Shown here piece by piece: positions 19,244-32,114 of a DNA stretch of 64,000 nucleotides. Made by a program: the position numbers and the translations under genes. Below the pieces are notes generated by a model. That model was not told the DNA's origin, made no database searches, and saw only the letters and a program-made list of their open reading frames with translations. The DNA comes from Parapristionchus giblindavisi (lineage: Eukaryota; Nematoda; Chromadorea; Rhabditida; Diplogasteridae): contig CALSFV010000033.1 in NCBI GenBank assembly GCA_943737045.1, forward strand, positions 769,501 through 833,500, in the 5' to 3' direction. The stretch's first letter is position 1; every line of letters starts with the position of its first letter.

Positions 19244-19576
19244 GGCAAATGTAGCGATGCATAACTCTATGCTATATTCCTTTCCTTTAACTACATTACC
19301 GATAATTGTTCATTGTCATTCACTAACTATGAATTGCGGATATGGCCTGAAGCGCCATTTAAAATAGCACGTTAGTTCAATCATAAGAGAGTCTGTACAA
19401 TAAGCCGGGAAATAGTACTTATCTCAAAATAAATAATTGTGTACGAAATATATGGTATGGTCTACGCATACAGCGCTTATAAACAGTAGGTGTATTCAAA
19501 TTGCGACCACCGGACTGAAATAATGATCAGCGCGTAAGTTCGAAATAATATGAGTAGAGAAGGGAGGGAAGGGTGA

Positions 19577-19649
19577 TCGAAGCGTGGCGCATTGGTAAGA
19601 TGGCCGCCTCTCCTCCCAAAGGGTACGGGTTCGAATCCCGACCGGAGAT
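19577..19649 (+). ncRNA. tRNA-like region with A and B boxes
   Basis: The A box TGGCGCATTGG is at 19585-19595 and a perfect B box GGTTCGAATCC at 19628-19638, flanked by GGG/CCC pairs of a T stem. The 5' acceptor strand does not pair with CCGGAGA at the 3' end, so it is not a standard tRNA gene. The mirror copy is at 35184-35256. Confidence 0.6.
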
Positions 19650-20228
19650 TTCACTTCATCCCTTATTGTACACTCTGAACTAACGTGATAGCTGTTCAAA
19701 ATAATAGTAGCATCCATGGAACACAAATTTTACCAAGCTTATGAGGTCATGTCCGCAAATGAAATGTGCTATGATCATGCATGCATTTGAACATCTGCGT
19801 CACCTCTCTTATTTTAATACAACTTCAATTCTTTTAGACTATATATAGTTTTATAGAACTTTCACTACTATCTTACTATATTTATAAATGTCATTACTAT
19901 CAAACGCGTTACGCTCTACGCTCTATTATTATTGTTAATCCTTTTCTCGTTGCTGCTCAATATTTTTTTAAATAAGATTACTTTCTGATGTAAACCGTCG
20001 TAGTCGTTGGAAGGATGACGAGGCCCTTCAGATGACGCCATCGCCGATATTATGAGAGGGGGAGTATGCCCAGACTGAACTTCGCCTACCGTACTCCCCA
20101 TTACGTCTTTCGTTTATTTCGTTGTAATTTGTACCATATTATTCATTACTGTGTATTTATTGATCTTAATAATAAATCTGTGAATACTTTGTTCATATCG
20201 TTTAAGGCAGTTGAAAGGATTTCTTACG

Positions 20229-20280
20229 GATATGATAGCCATTGCATGTCACTTACGATACATGCAATGGCTATCATATC
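20229..20280. repeat. Perfect hairpin, 21-bp arms and 10-base loop
   Basis: GATATGATAGCCATTGCATG(T) at 20229-20249 is the exact reverse complement of 20260-20280. It could act as a transcription or replication block or be a mini foldback insertion. The mirror copy is at 34553-34604. Confidence 0.9.
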
Positions 20281-20615
20281 TTATTTCACAGTTATCCGCA
20301 TGTTCGTTCCTTCTACAAGAATATCAAAATCATAATAATGCATTCTAGAAAGTGACTATGAGAATAAAATGTAAGCAAATCGATAAAAAATCTGAGAAAA
20401 AGATAAAACTTTAGCGGTCATATAAAAGTTGCGGTTGGCACACCACGTGGTGCGCCGAGTGCGGTGCTCTGCCCAACGATCACACCACCAAATTGAAATC
20501 TATAGACATCTAGTTTAAAAAAATTTTCTAAATTTATTTATGCTTGTTTTCGATTCCGGATGGTCTTTAGCTATATCCTGACCTCTACATGCCTATCTCT
20601 TCACACTCCCTTTAA

Positions 20616-21583
20616 GTGGTATATGCTACGATAAGTTTAGATTAAATATTGGCGTGTCACGAATTCTTTAATGCTAAAAATGCATGGTTCAATGTTGTTA
20701 ATTCGGCTGGAGCGGCCGTTGTTCAACATGGAACGTTGCAAAATACTCAGAATTTTTTGCTCTTTCGTTTGGTATATGACACGCTGGGTCTAGCAGAAAA
20801 TTTTTCATGTCAGGTATTCTTTTGTTCTTATCAGAGTGATAGCTACTTTTGTACTTTGGGCATTATGGAATCAACACAAGATTACAGTTTGACATGAACT
20901 GAAGTGTAGATTATTCAGAATTATTTGCTCTTTCACGTGGTATATGCTACGATAAGTTTAGATTAAATATTGGCGTGTCACGAATTCTTTAATGCTAAAA
21001 ATGCATGGTTCAATGTTGTTAATTCGGCTGGAGCGGCCGTTGTTCAACATGGAACGTTGCAAAATACTCAGAATTTTTTGCTCTTTCGTTTGGTATATGA
21101 CACGCTGGGTCTAGCAGAAAATTTTTCATGTCAGGTATTCTTTTGTTCTTATCAGAGTGATAGCTACTTTTGTACTTTGGGCATTATGGAATCAACACAA
21201 GATTACAGTTTGACATGAACTGAAGTGTAGATTATTCAGAATTATTTGCTCTTTCACGTGGTATATGCTACGATAAGTTTAGATTAAATATTGGCGTGTC
21301 ACGAATTCTTTAATGCTAAAAATGCATGGTTCAATGTTGTTAATTCGGCTGGAGCGGCCGTTGTTCAACATGGAACGTTGCAAAATACTCAGAATTTTTT
21401 GCTCTTTCGTTTGGTATATGACACGCTGGGTCTAGCAGAAATTTTTTTCATGTCAGGTGTTCTTTTGGTCTTATCAGAGTGATAGCTACTTTTGTACTTT
21501 GGGCATTATGGAATCAACACAAGATTACAGTTTGACATGAACTGAAGTGTAGATTATTCAGAATTTTTTGCTCTTTCACGTGG
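20616..21583 (+). repeat. 321-bp satellite segment (three monomers)
   Basis: Three full monomers lie between the two inserted elements. The corresponding right-arm segment (33571-34217) has only two. Confidence 0.95.
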
Positions 21584-21585
21584 TA

Positions 21586-23039
21586 CAGTACCGTGCAAAA
21601 GTCCGGCCCCAAAATTTGAATCGCTATAACTTTTTTCGTACTTGACCGATCGGCCCCCGGTTTGTTTTATTAAATAGTGAAACCATTGGAGAAAATTTGT
21701 ATGTTATTGATTATTACCTATGATGATGAAATGATTTCATCATTATTGAAATGCCGAGGTGCGATCGTAAAAATAGGTTTATTCTCAGGTAGATTTTTTC
21801 TATTAGTCCAATATTTTTTTGAGGAACGAACAACTATAGGTAAACGTTTTAAGCTATTAACCACGTTGCTTGCATATCGCTTCGAGGAATTAGCTAATTT
21901 CCCCTGACCCATTAAAATTTCGTAAAAATGTCATAACTCAGTCTGTAGTTGTGCTACGGGCCTCAGATTCAACAAGTATTATCACATGGTCATAGGGCAC
22001 CACTATGCAAATTTCAGAAGGATTCCGCTTCTTGAAGAGAAAATTCGAAAAAAATCCCCTACCATTTTTTGGGCATACGGTATTTCCCAGCCGGTTTTTC
22101 TAAAAATCTAAAAATTTGGTATGATGTGCCCAAACATCTACCTTACACATCTACAAAGTGGCGAGATTACAGGATTTAAATTACGACTTTGCCTATAAAA
22201 ATACCATTGACAGTCAAAGTGGAAATTTACGAGAAAAGAGACAGATGAAAAAGGTGGAATGTCCAATAGTGGAACTAAATTGATTATAATTGTAGGAAAT
22301 GTGCTTATTAAACACTTGGTTAAAAATCCGATCGAAATTGATATGAAATGCTGGGTTATTGACCCATAATAATTCTCCATAACGAACGAAATTAGGTTCC
22401 GTCCACTTTGACTGTCAATGGTATTTTTATGGAAAAAGTAGTAATTTAAATCCTGTAATCTCGCCACTTTGTAGATGTGTAAGGTAGATGTTTGGGCACA
22501 TCATACCAAATTTTTAGATTTTTAGAAAAACCGGCTGGGAAATACCGTATGCCCAAAAAATGGTAGGGGATTTTTTCCGAATTTTCTCTTCAAGAAGCGG
22601 AATCCTTCTGAAATTGGCATGGTGGTGCCCTATGACCATGTGATAATACTTGTTGAATCTGAGGCCCGTAGCTCAACTACAGACTGAGTTATGACATTTT
22701 TACGAAATTTTAATGGGTCAGGGAAAATTAGCTAATTCCTCGAAGCGATATGCAAGCAACGTGGTTAATAGCTTAAAACGTTTACCGATAGTTGTTCGTT
22801 CCTCAGAAAAATATTGGACTAATAGAAAAAATCTACCTGAGAATAAACCTATTTTTACGATCGCACTTCGGCATTTCAATAATGATGAAATCATTTCATC
22901 ATCATAGGTAATAATCAATAACATACAAATTTTCTCCAATGGTTACACTATTTAATAAAACAAACCGGTAGCCGATCGGTCAAGTACGAAGAAAGTTATA
23001 GCGATTCAAATTTTGGGGCCGGACTTTTGCACGGTACTG
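21586..23039. mobile_element. 1454-bp Tc1/mariner-type foldback element (left P3 arm)
   Basis: It starts CAGTACCGTGCAAAAGTCCG and ends with the reverse complement, inserted at a TA in GTGGTATATGC with TA duplicated on both sides (21584-21585, 23040-23041). The terminal inverted repeats are 638 bp each (21586-22223, 22402-23039) and pair without any net indel (sum 44625). The spacer is 178 bp. CAGT ends and TA targets are typical of Tc1/mariner. No DDE transposase is seen, so it is non-autonomous. Confidence 0.9.
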
Positions 23040-24354
23040 TATATGCTACGATAAGTTTAGATTAAATATTGGCGTGTCACGAATTCTTTAATGCTAAAAA
23101 TGCATGGTTCAATGTTGTTAATTCGGCTGGAGCGGCCGTTGTTCAACATGAAACGTTGCAAAATACTCAGAATTATTTGCTCTTTCGTTTGGTATATGAC
23201 ACGCTGGGTCTAGCAGAAATTTTTTCATGTCAGGTATTCTTTTGTTCTTATCAGAGTGATAGCTACTTTTGTACTTTGGGCATTATGGAATCAACACAAG
23301 ATTACAGTTTGACATGAACTGAAGTGTAGATTATTCAGAATTTTTTGCTCTTTCACGTGGTATATGCTACGATAAGTTTAGATTAAATATTGGCGTGTCA
23401 CGAATTCTTTAATGCTAAAAATGCATGGTTCAATGTTGTTAATTCGGCTGGAGCGGCCGTTGTTCAACATGAAACGTTGCAAAATACTCAGAATTTTTTG
23501 CTCTTTCGTTTGGTATATGACACGCTGGGTCTAGCAGAAAATTTTTCATGTCAGGTATTCTTTTGTTCTTATCAGAGTGATAGCTACTTTTGTACTTTGG
23601 GCATTATGGAATCAACACAAGATTACAGTTTGACATGAACTGAAGTGTAGATTATTCAGACTTTTTTGCTCTTTCACGTGGTATATGCTACGATAAGTTT
23701 AGATTAAATATTGGCGTGTCACGAATTCTTTAATGCTAAAAATGCATGGTTCAATGTTGTTAATTCGGCTGGAGCGGCCGTTGTTCAACATGGAACGTTG
23801 CAAAATACTCAGAATTTTTTGCTCTTTCGTTTGGTATATGACACGCTGGGTCTAGCAGAAAATTTTTTCATGCCAGGTATTCTTTTGGTCTTATCAGAGT
23901 GAAAGCTACTTTTGTACTTTGGGCATTGTGGAATCAACACAAGATTACAGTTTGACATGAACTGAAGTGTAGATTATTCAGAATTTTTTGCTCTTTCACG
24001 TGGTATATGCTACGATAAGTTTAGATTAAATATTGGCGTGTCACGAATTCTTTAATGCTAAAAATGCATGGTTCAATGTTGTTAATTCGGCTGGAGCGGC
24101 CGTTGTTCAACATGGAACGTTGCAAAATACTCAGAATTTTTTGCTCTTTCGTTTGGTATATGACACGCTGGGTCTAGCAGAAAATTTTTTCATGTCAGGT
24201 ATTCTTTTGGTCTTATCAGAGTGAAAGCTACTTTTGTACTTTGGGCATTGTGGAATCAACACAAGATTACAGTTTGACATGAACTGAAGTGTAGATTATT
24301 CAGAATTTTTTGCTCTTTCACGTGGTATATGCTACGATAAGTTTAGATTAAATA

Positions 24355-24507
24355 TTGGCGTGTCACGAATTCTTTAATGCTAAAAATGCATGGTTCAATG
24401 TTGTTAATTCGGCTGGAGCGGCCGTTGTTCAACATGGAACGTTGCAAAAAACTCAGAATTTTTTGATCTTTCACGTGGTATATGCTACGATAAGTTTAGA
24501 TTAAATA
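24355..24507 (+). repeat. Half monomer (153 bp)
   Basis: The unit lacks exactly 168 bp. It passes from the first TCAGAATTTTTTG.TCTTTC block into the CACGTGGTATATGC that normally follows the second such block. This is the product expected of recombination between the two related halves of the monomer. The mirror copy is at 30647-30799. Confidence 0.9.
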
Positions 24508-27370
24508 TTGGCGTGTCACGAATTCTTTAATGCTAAAAATGCATGGTTCAATGTTGTTAATTCGGCTGGAGCGGCCGTTGTTCAACATGGAACGTTGCAA
24601 AATACTCAGAATTTTTTGCTCTTTCGTTTGGTATATGACACGCTGGGTCTAGCAGAAAATTTTTCATGTCAGGTATTCTTTGGTTCTTATCAGAGTGATA
24701 GAAACTTTTGTACTTTGGGCATTATGGAATCAACACAAGATTACAGTTTGACATGAACTGAAGTGTAGATTATTCAGAATTTTTTGCTCTTTCACGTGGT
24801 ATATGTTACGATAAGTTTAGATTAAATATTGGGGTGTCACGAATTCTTTAATGCTAAAAATGCATGGTTCAATGTTGTTAATTCGGCTGGAGCGGCCGTT
24901 GTTCAACATGAAACGTTGCAAAATACTCAGAATTTTTTGCTCTTTCGTTTGGTATATGACACGCTGGGTCTAGCAGAAAATTTTTCATGTCAGGTATTCT
25001 TTTGTTCTTATCAGAGTGATAGCTACTTTTGTACTTTGGGCATTATGGAATCAACACAAGATTACAGTTTGACATGAACTGAAGTGTAGATTATTCAGAC
25101 TTTTTTGCTCTTTCACGTGGTATATGCTACGATAAGTTTAGATTAAATATTGGCGTGTCACGAATTCTTTAATGCTAAAAATGCATGGTTCAATGTTGTT
25201 AATTCGGCTGGAGCGGCCGTTGTTCAACATGGAACGTTGCAAAATACTCAGAATTTTTTGCTCTTTCGTTTGGTATATGACACGCTGGGTCTAGCAGAAA
25301 ATTTTTCATGTCAGGTATTCTTTGGTTCTTATCAGAGTGATAGCTACTTTTGTACTTTGGGCATTACGGAATCAACACAAGATTACAGTTTGACATGAAC
25401 TGAAGTGTAGATTATTCAGAATTTTTTGCTCTTTCACGTGGTATATGCTACGATAAGTTTAGATTAAATATTGGCGTGTCACGAATTCTTTAATGCTAAA
25501 AATGCATGGTTCAATGTTGTTAATTCGGCTGGAGCGGCCGTTGTTCAACATGGAACGTTGCAAAATACTCAGAATTTTTTGCTCTTTCGTTTGGTATATG
25601 ACACGCTGGGTCTAGCAGAAAATTTTTTCATGTCAGGTATTCTTTTGGTCTTGTCAGAGTGAAAGCTACTTTTGTACTTTGGGCTTTGTGGAAGCAACAC
25701 AAGATTACAGTTTGACATGAACTGAAGTGTAGATTATTCAGAATTTTTTGCTCTTTCACGTGGTATATGCTACGATAAGTTTAGATTAAATATTGGCGTG
25801 TCACGAATTCTTTAATGCTAAAAATGCATGGTTCAATGTTGTTAATTCGGCTGGAGCGGCCGTTGTTCAACATGAAACGTTGCAAAATACTCAGAATTAT
25901 TTGCTCTTTCGTTTGGTATATGACACGCTGGGTCTAGCAGAAAATTGTTCATGTCAGGTATTCTTTTGGTCTTATCAGAGTGATAGCTACTTTTGTACTT
26001 TGGGCATTATGGAATCAACACAAGATTACAGTTTAACATGAACTGAAGTGTAGATTATTCATAATTTTTTGCTCTTTCACGTGGTATATGCTATGATAAG
26101 TTTAGATTAAATATTGGCGTGTCACGAATTCTTTAATGCTAAAAATGCATGGTTCAATGTTGTTAATTCGGCTGGAGCGGCGTTGTTTAACATGAAACGT
26201 TGCAAAATACTCAGAATTTTTTGCTCTTTCGTTTGGTATATGACACGCTGGGTCTAGCAGAAAATTTTTCATGTCAGGTATTCTTTTTGTCTTATCAGAG
26301 TGATAGCTACTTTTGTACTTTGGGCATTATGGAATCAACACAAGATTACAGTTTAACATGAACTGAAGTGTAGATTATTCATAATTTTTTGCTCTTTCAC
26401 GTGGTATATGCTACGATAAGTTTAGATTAAATATTGGCGTGTCACGAATTCTTTAATGCTAAAAATGCATGGTTCAATGTTGTTAATTCGGCTGGAGCGG
26501 CCGTTGTTCAACATGGAACGTTGCAAAATACTCAGAATTTTTTGCTCTTTCGTTTGATATATGACACGCTGGGTCTAGCAGAAAATTTTTCATGTCAGGT
26601 ATTCTTTGGTTCTTATCAGAGTGATAGCTACTTTTGTACTTTGGGCATTATGGAATCAACACAAGATTACAGTTTGACATGAACTGAAGTGTAGATTATT
26701 CAGAATGTTTTGCTCTTTCACGTGGTATATGCTACGATAAGTTTAGATTAAATATTGGCGTGTCACGAATTCTTTAATGCTAAAAATGCATGGTTCAATG
26801 TTGTAAATTCGGCTGGAGCGGCCGTTGTTCAACATGGAACGTTGCAAAATACTCAGAATTTTTTGCTCTTTCGTTTGGTATATGACACGCTGGGTCTAGC
26901 AGAAAATTTTTCATGTCAGGTATTCTTTGGTTCTTATCAGAGTGATAGCTACTTTTGTACTTTGGGCATTATGGAATCAACACAAGATTACAGTTTGACA
27001 TGAACTGAAGTGTAGATTATTCAGAATTTTTTGCTCTTTCACGTGGTATATGCTACGATAAGTTTAGATTAAATATTGGCGTGTCACGAATTCTTTAAGG
27101 CTAAAAATGCATGGTTCAATGTTGTTAATTCGGCTGGAGCGCCGTTGTTTAACATGAAACGTTGCAAAATACTCAGAATTTTTTGCTCTTTCGTTTGGTA
27201 TATGACACGCTGGGTCTAGCAGAAAATTTTTCATGTCAGGTATTCTTTTGTTCTTATCAGAGTGAAAGCTACTTTTGTACTTTGGGCATTGTGGAATCAA
27301 CACAAGATTACAGATTGACATGAACTGAAGTGTAGATTATTCAGAATGTTTTGCTCTTTCACGTGGTATA

Positions 27371-27461
27371 TGCTACGATAAGTTTAGATTAAATATTGGC
27401 GTGTCACGAATTCTTTAATGCTAAAAATGCATGGTTCAATGTTGTTAATTCGGCTGGAGCG
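27371..27461. other. P3 axis: 91-bp spacer and strand switch of the satellite
   Basis: Plus-strand satellite runs through GCTACGATAAGTTTAG.. to CGGCTGGAGC. At 27462 it flips to the minus-strand orientation, starting TATACCACGTG. The spacer is ordinary satellite present once. Confidence 0.95.
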
Positions 27462-30400
27462 TATACCACGTGAAAGAGCAAAACATTCTGAATAATCTAC
27501 ACTTCAGTTCATGTCAATCTGTAATCTTGTGTTGATTCCACAATGCCCAAAGTACAAAAGTAGCTTTCACTCTGATAAGAACAAAAGAATACCTGACATG
27601 AAAAATTTTCTGCTAGACCCAGCGTGTCATATACCAAACGAAAGAGCAAAAAATTCTGAGTATTTTGCAACGTTTCATGTTAAACAACGGCGCTCCAGCC
27701 GAATTAACAACATTGAACCATGCATTTTTAGCATTAAAGAATTCGTGACACGCCAATATTTAATCTAAACTTATCGTAGCATATACCACGTGAAAGAGCA
27801 AAAAATTCTGAATAATCTACACTTCAGTTCATGTCAAACTGTTATCTTGTGTTGATTCCACAATACCCAAAGTACAAAAGTAGCTTTCACTCTGATAAGA
27901 CCAAAAGAATACCTGACATGAAAAAATTTTCTGCTAGACCCAGCGTGTCATATACCAAACGAAAGAGCAAAACATTCTGAGTATTTTGCAACGTTCCATG
28001 TTGAACAACGGCCGCTCCAGCCGAATTAACAACATTGAACCATGCATTTTTAGCCTTAAAGAATTCGTGACACGCCAATATTTAATCTAAACTTATCGTA
28101 GCATATACCACGTGAAAGAGCAAAAAATTCTGAATAATCTACACTTCAGTTCATGTCAAACTGTAATCTTGTGTTGATTCCATAATGCCCAAAGTACAAA
28201 AGTAGCTATCACTCTGATAAGAACCAAAGAATACCTGACATGAAAAATTTTCTGCTAGACCCAGCGTGTCATATACCAAACGAAAGAGCAAAAAATTCTG
28301 AGTATTTTGCAACGTTCCATGTTGAACAACGGCCGCTCCAGCCGAATTTACAACATTGAACCATGCATTTTTAGCATTAAAGAATTCGTGACACGCCAAT
28401 ATTTAATCTAAACTTATCGTAGCATATACCACGTGAAAGAGCAAAACATTCTGAATAATCTACACTTCAGTTCATGTCAAACTGTAATCTTGTGTTGATT
28501 CCATAATGCCCAAAGTACAAAAGTAGCTATCACTCTGATAAGAACCAAAGAATACCTGACATGAAAAATTTTCTGCTAGACCCAGCGTGTCATATATCAA
28601 ACGAAAGAGCAAAAAATTCTGAGTATTTTGCAACGTTCCATGTTGAACAACGGCCGCTCCAGCCGAATTAACAACATTGAACCATGCATTTTTAGCATTA
28701 AAGAATTCGTGACACGCCAATATTTAATCTAAACTTATCGTAGCATATACCACGTGAAAGAGCAAAAAATTATGAATAATCTACACTTCAGTTCATGTTA
28801 AACTGTAATCTTGTGTTGATTCCATAATGCCCAAAGTACAAAAGTAGCTATCACTCTGATAAGACAAAAAGAATACCTGACATGAAAAATTTTCTGCTAG
28901 ACCCAGCGTGTCATATACCAAACGAAAGAGCAAAAAATTCTGAGTATTTTGCAACGTTTCATGTTAAACAACGCCGCTCCAGCCGAATTAACAACATTGA
29001 ACCATGCATTTTTAGCATTAAAGAATTCGTGACACGCCAATATTTAATCTAAACTTATCATAGCATATACCACGTGAAAGAGCAAAAAATTATGAATAAT
29101 CTACACTTCAGTTCATGTTAAACTGTAATCTTGTGTTGATTCCATAATGCCCAAAGTACAAAAGTAGCTATCACTCTGATAAGACCAAAAGAATACCTGA
29201 CATGAACAATTTTCTGCTAGACCCAGCGTGTCATATACCAAACGAAAGAGCAAATAATTCTGAGTATTTTGCAACGTTTCATGTTGAACAACGGCCGCTC
29301 CAGCCGAATTAACAACATTGAACCATGCATTTTTAGCATTAAAGAATTCGTGACACGCCAATATTTAATCTAAACTTATCGTAGCATATACCACGTGAAA
29401 GAGCAAAAAATTCTGAATAATCTACACTTCAGTTCATGTCAAACTGTAATCTTGTGTTGCTTCCACAAAGCCCAAAGTACAAAAGTAGCTTTCACTCTGA
29501 CAAGACCAAAAGAATACCTGACATGAAAAAATTTTCTGCTAGACCCAGCGTGTCATATACCAAACGAAAGAGCAAAAAATTCTGAGTATTTTGCAACGTT
29601 CCATGTTGAACAACGGCCGCTCCAGCCGAATTAACAACATTGAACCATGCATTTTTAGCATTAAAGAATTCGTGACACGCCAATATTTAATCTAAACTTA
29701 TCGTAGCATATACCACGTGAAAGAGCAAAAAATTCTGAATAATCTACACTTCAGTTCATGTCAAACTGTAATCTTGTGTTGATTCCGTAATGCCCAAAGT
29801 ACAAAAGTAGCTATCACTCTGATAAGAACCAAAGAATACCTGACATGAAAAATTTTCTGCTAGACCCAGCGTGTCATATACCAAACGAAAGAGCAAAAAA
29901 TTCTGAGTATTTTGCAACGTTCCATGTTGAACAACGGCCGCTCCAGCCGAATTAACAACATTGAACCATGCATTTTTAGCATTAAAGAATTCGTGACACG
30001 CCAATATTTAATCTAAACTTATCGTAGCATATACCACGTGAAAGAGCAAAAAAGTCTGAATAATCTACACTTCAGTTCATGTCAAACTGTAATCTTGTGT
30101 TGATTCCATAATGCCCAAAGTACAAAAGTAGCTATCACTCTGATAAGAACAAAAGAATACCTGACATGAAAAATTTTCTGCTAGACCCAGCGTGTCATAT
30201 ACCAAACGAAAGAGCAAAAAATTCTGAGTATTTTGCAACGTTTCATGTTGAACAACGGCCGCTCCAGCCGAATTAACAACATTGAACCATGCATTTTTAG
30301 CATTAAAGAATTCGTGACACCCCAATATTTAATCTAAACTTATCGTAACATATACCACGTGAAAGAGCAAAAAATTCTGAATAATCTACACTTCAGTTCA

Positions 30401-32114
30401 TGTCAAACTGTAATCTTGTGTTGATTCCATAATGCCCAAAGTACAAAAGTTTCTATCACTCTGATAAGAACCAAAGAATACCTGACATGAAAAATTTTCT
30501 GCTAGACCCAGCGTGTCATATACCAAACGAAAGAGCAAAAAATTCTGAGTATTTTGCAACGTTCCATGTTGAACAACGGCCGCTCCAGCCGAATTAACAA
30601 CATTGAACCATGCATTTTTAGCATTAAAGAATTCGTGACACGCCAATATTTAATCTAAACTTATCGTAGCATATACCACGTGAAAGATCAAAAAATTCTG
30701 AGTTTTTTGCAACGTTCCATGTTGAACAACGGCCGCTCCAGCCGAATTAACAACATTGAACCATGCATTTTTAGCATTAAAGAATTCGTGACACGCCAAT
30801 ATTTAATCTAAACTTATCGTAGCATATACCACGTGAAAGAGCAAAAAATTCTGAATAATCTACACTTCAGTTCATGTCAAACTGTAATCTTGTGTTGATT
30901 CCACAATGCCCAAAGTACAAAAGTAGCTTTCACTCTGATAAGACCAAAAGAATACCTGACATGAAAAAATTTTCTGCTAGACCCAGCGTGTCATATACCA
31001 AACGAAAGAGCAAAAAATTCTGAGTATTTTGCAACGTTCCATGTTGAACAACGGCCGCTCCAGCCGAATTAACAACATTGAACCATGCATTTTTAGCATT
31101 AAAGAATTCGTGACACGCCAATATTTAATCTAAACTTATCGTAGCATATACCACGTGAAAGAGCAAAAAATTCTGAATAATCTACACTTCAGTTCATGTC
31201 AAACTGTAATCTTGTGTTGATTCCACAATGCCCAAAGTACAAAAGTAGCTTTCACTCTGATAAGACCAAAAGAATACCTGGCATGAAAAAATTTTCTGCT
31301 AGACCCAGCGTGTCATATACCAAACGAAAGAGCAAAAAATTCTGAGTATTTTGCAACGTTCCATGTTGAACAACGGCCGCTCCAGCCGAATTAACAACAT
31401 TGAACCATGCATTTTTAGCATTAAAGAATTCGTGACACGCCAATATTTAATCTAAACTTATCGTAGCATATACCACGTGAAAGAGCAAAAAAGTCTGAAT
31501 AATCTACACTTCAGTTCATGTCAAACTGTAATCTTGTGTTGATTCCATAATGCCCAAAGTACAAAAGTAGCTATCACTCTGATAAGAACAAAAGAATACC
31601 TGACATGAAAAATTTTCTGCTAGACCCAGCGTGTCATATACCAAACGAAAGAGCAAAAAATTCTGAGTATTTTGCAACGTTTCATGTTGAACAACGGCCG
31701 CTCCAGCCGAATTAACAACATTGAACCATGCATTTTTAGCATTAAAGAATTCGTGACACGCCAATATTTAATCTAAACTTATCGTAGCATATACCACGTG
31801 AAAGAGCAAAAAATTCTGAATAATCTACACTTCAGTTCATGTCAAACTGTAATCTTGTGTTGATTCCATAATGCCCAAAGTACAAAAGTAGCTATCACTC
31901 TGATAAGAACAAAAGAATACCTGACATGAAAAAATTTCTGCTAGACCCAGCGTGTCATATACCAAACGAAAGAGCAAATAATTCTGAGTATTTTGCAACG
32001 TTTCATGTTGAACAACGGCCGCTCCAGCCGAATTAACAACATTGAACCATGCATTTTTAGCATTAAAGAATTCGTGACACGCCAATATTTAATCTAAACT
32101 TATCGTAGCATATA
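27462..32114 (-). repeat. 321-bp satellite, right P3 arm
   Basis: This is the mirror image of 23040-27370 with one additional monomer near the axis (about 27782-28103), identified by TTTAAGGCTA, which the left arm shows only at 27098. Confidence 0.95.

Larger units (their letters stand above)
18550..20615. mobile_element. 2066-bp TTAA-flanked element with tRNA-like block (left P3 arm)
   Basis: TTAA lies at both ends (18550-18553, 20612-20615) with inverted termini AGGAAGTGTGCAGATA and AGGGAGTGTGAAGAGATA. There is no recognisable transposase. Minus-strand frame 18978-19262 (94 codons, starts MHRYICLTCLRR) has no known domain. The element holds two strong hairpins and a tRNA-like region. The satellite phase differs on the two sides (interrupted at TTGTTAATTCG on the left, resuming at GTGGTATATGC on the right), so a piece of satellite was lost with or after insertion. 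Confidence 0.8.
23040..27461 (+). repeat. 321-bp satellite, left P3 arm (about 13.7 monomers)
   Basis: Monomers are head to tail on the plus strand and include a sub-type with one extra T (322 bp; at 23711, 24033 and 25471) and one half-length monomer (24355-24507). The array ends at the P3 axis inside a monomer, after CGGCTGGAGC. Confidence 0.95.

Noticed and set aside
18978..19262. 94-codon frame in the 2066-bp element as a transposase or host gene
   Set aside because: It spans the imperfect hairpin at 19171-19243, has no recognisable motif, and is repeated only by the P3 duplication.
21677..22467. Open frames within the 1454-bp element as a transposase
   Set aside because: No DDE/D or helix-turn-helix motif; the frames lie in the inverted arms and therefore appear in mirrored pairs.
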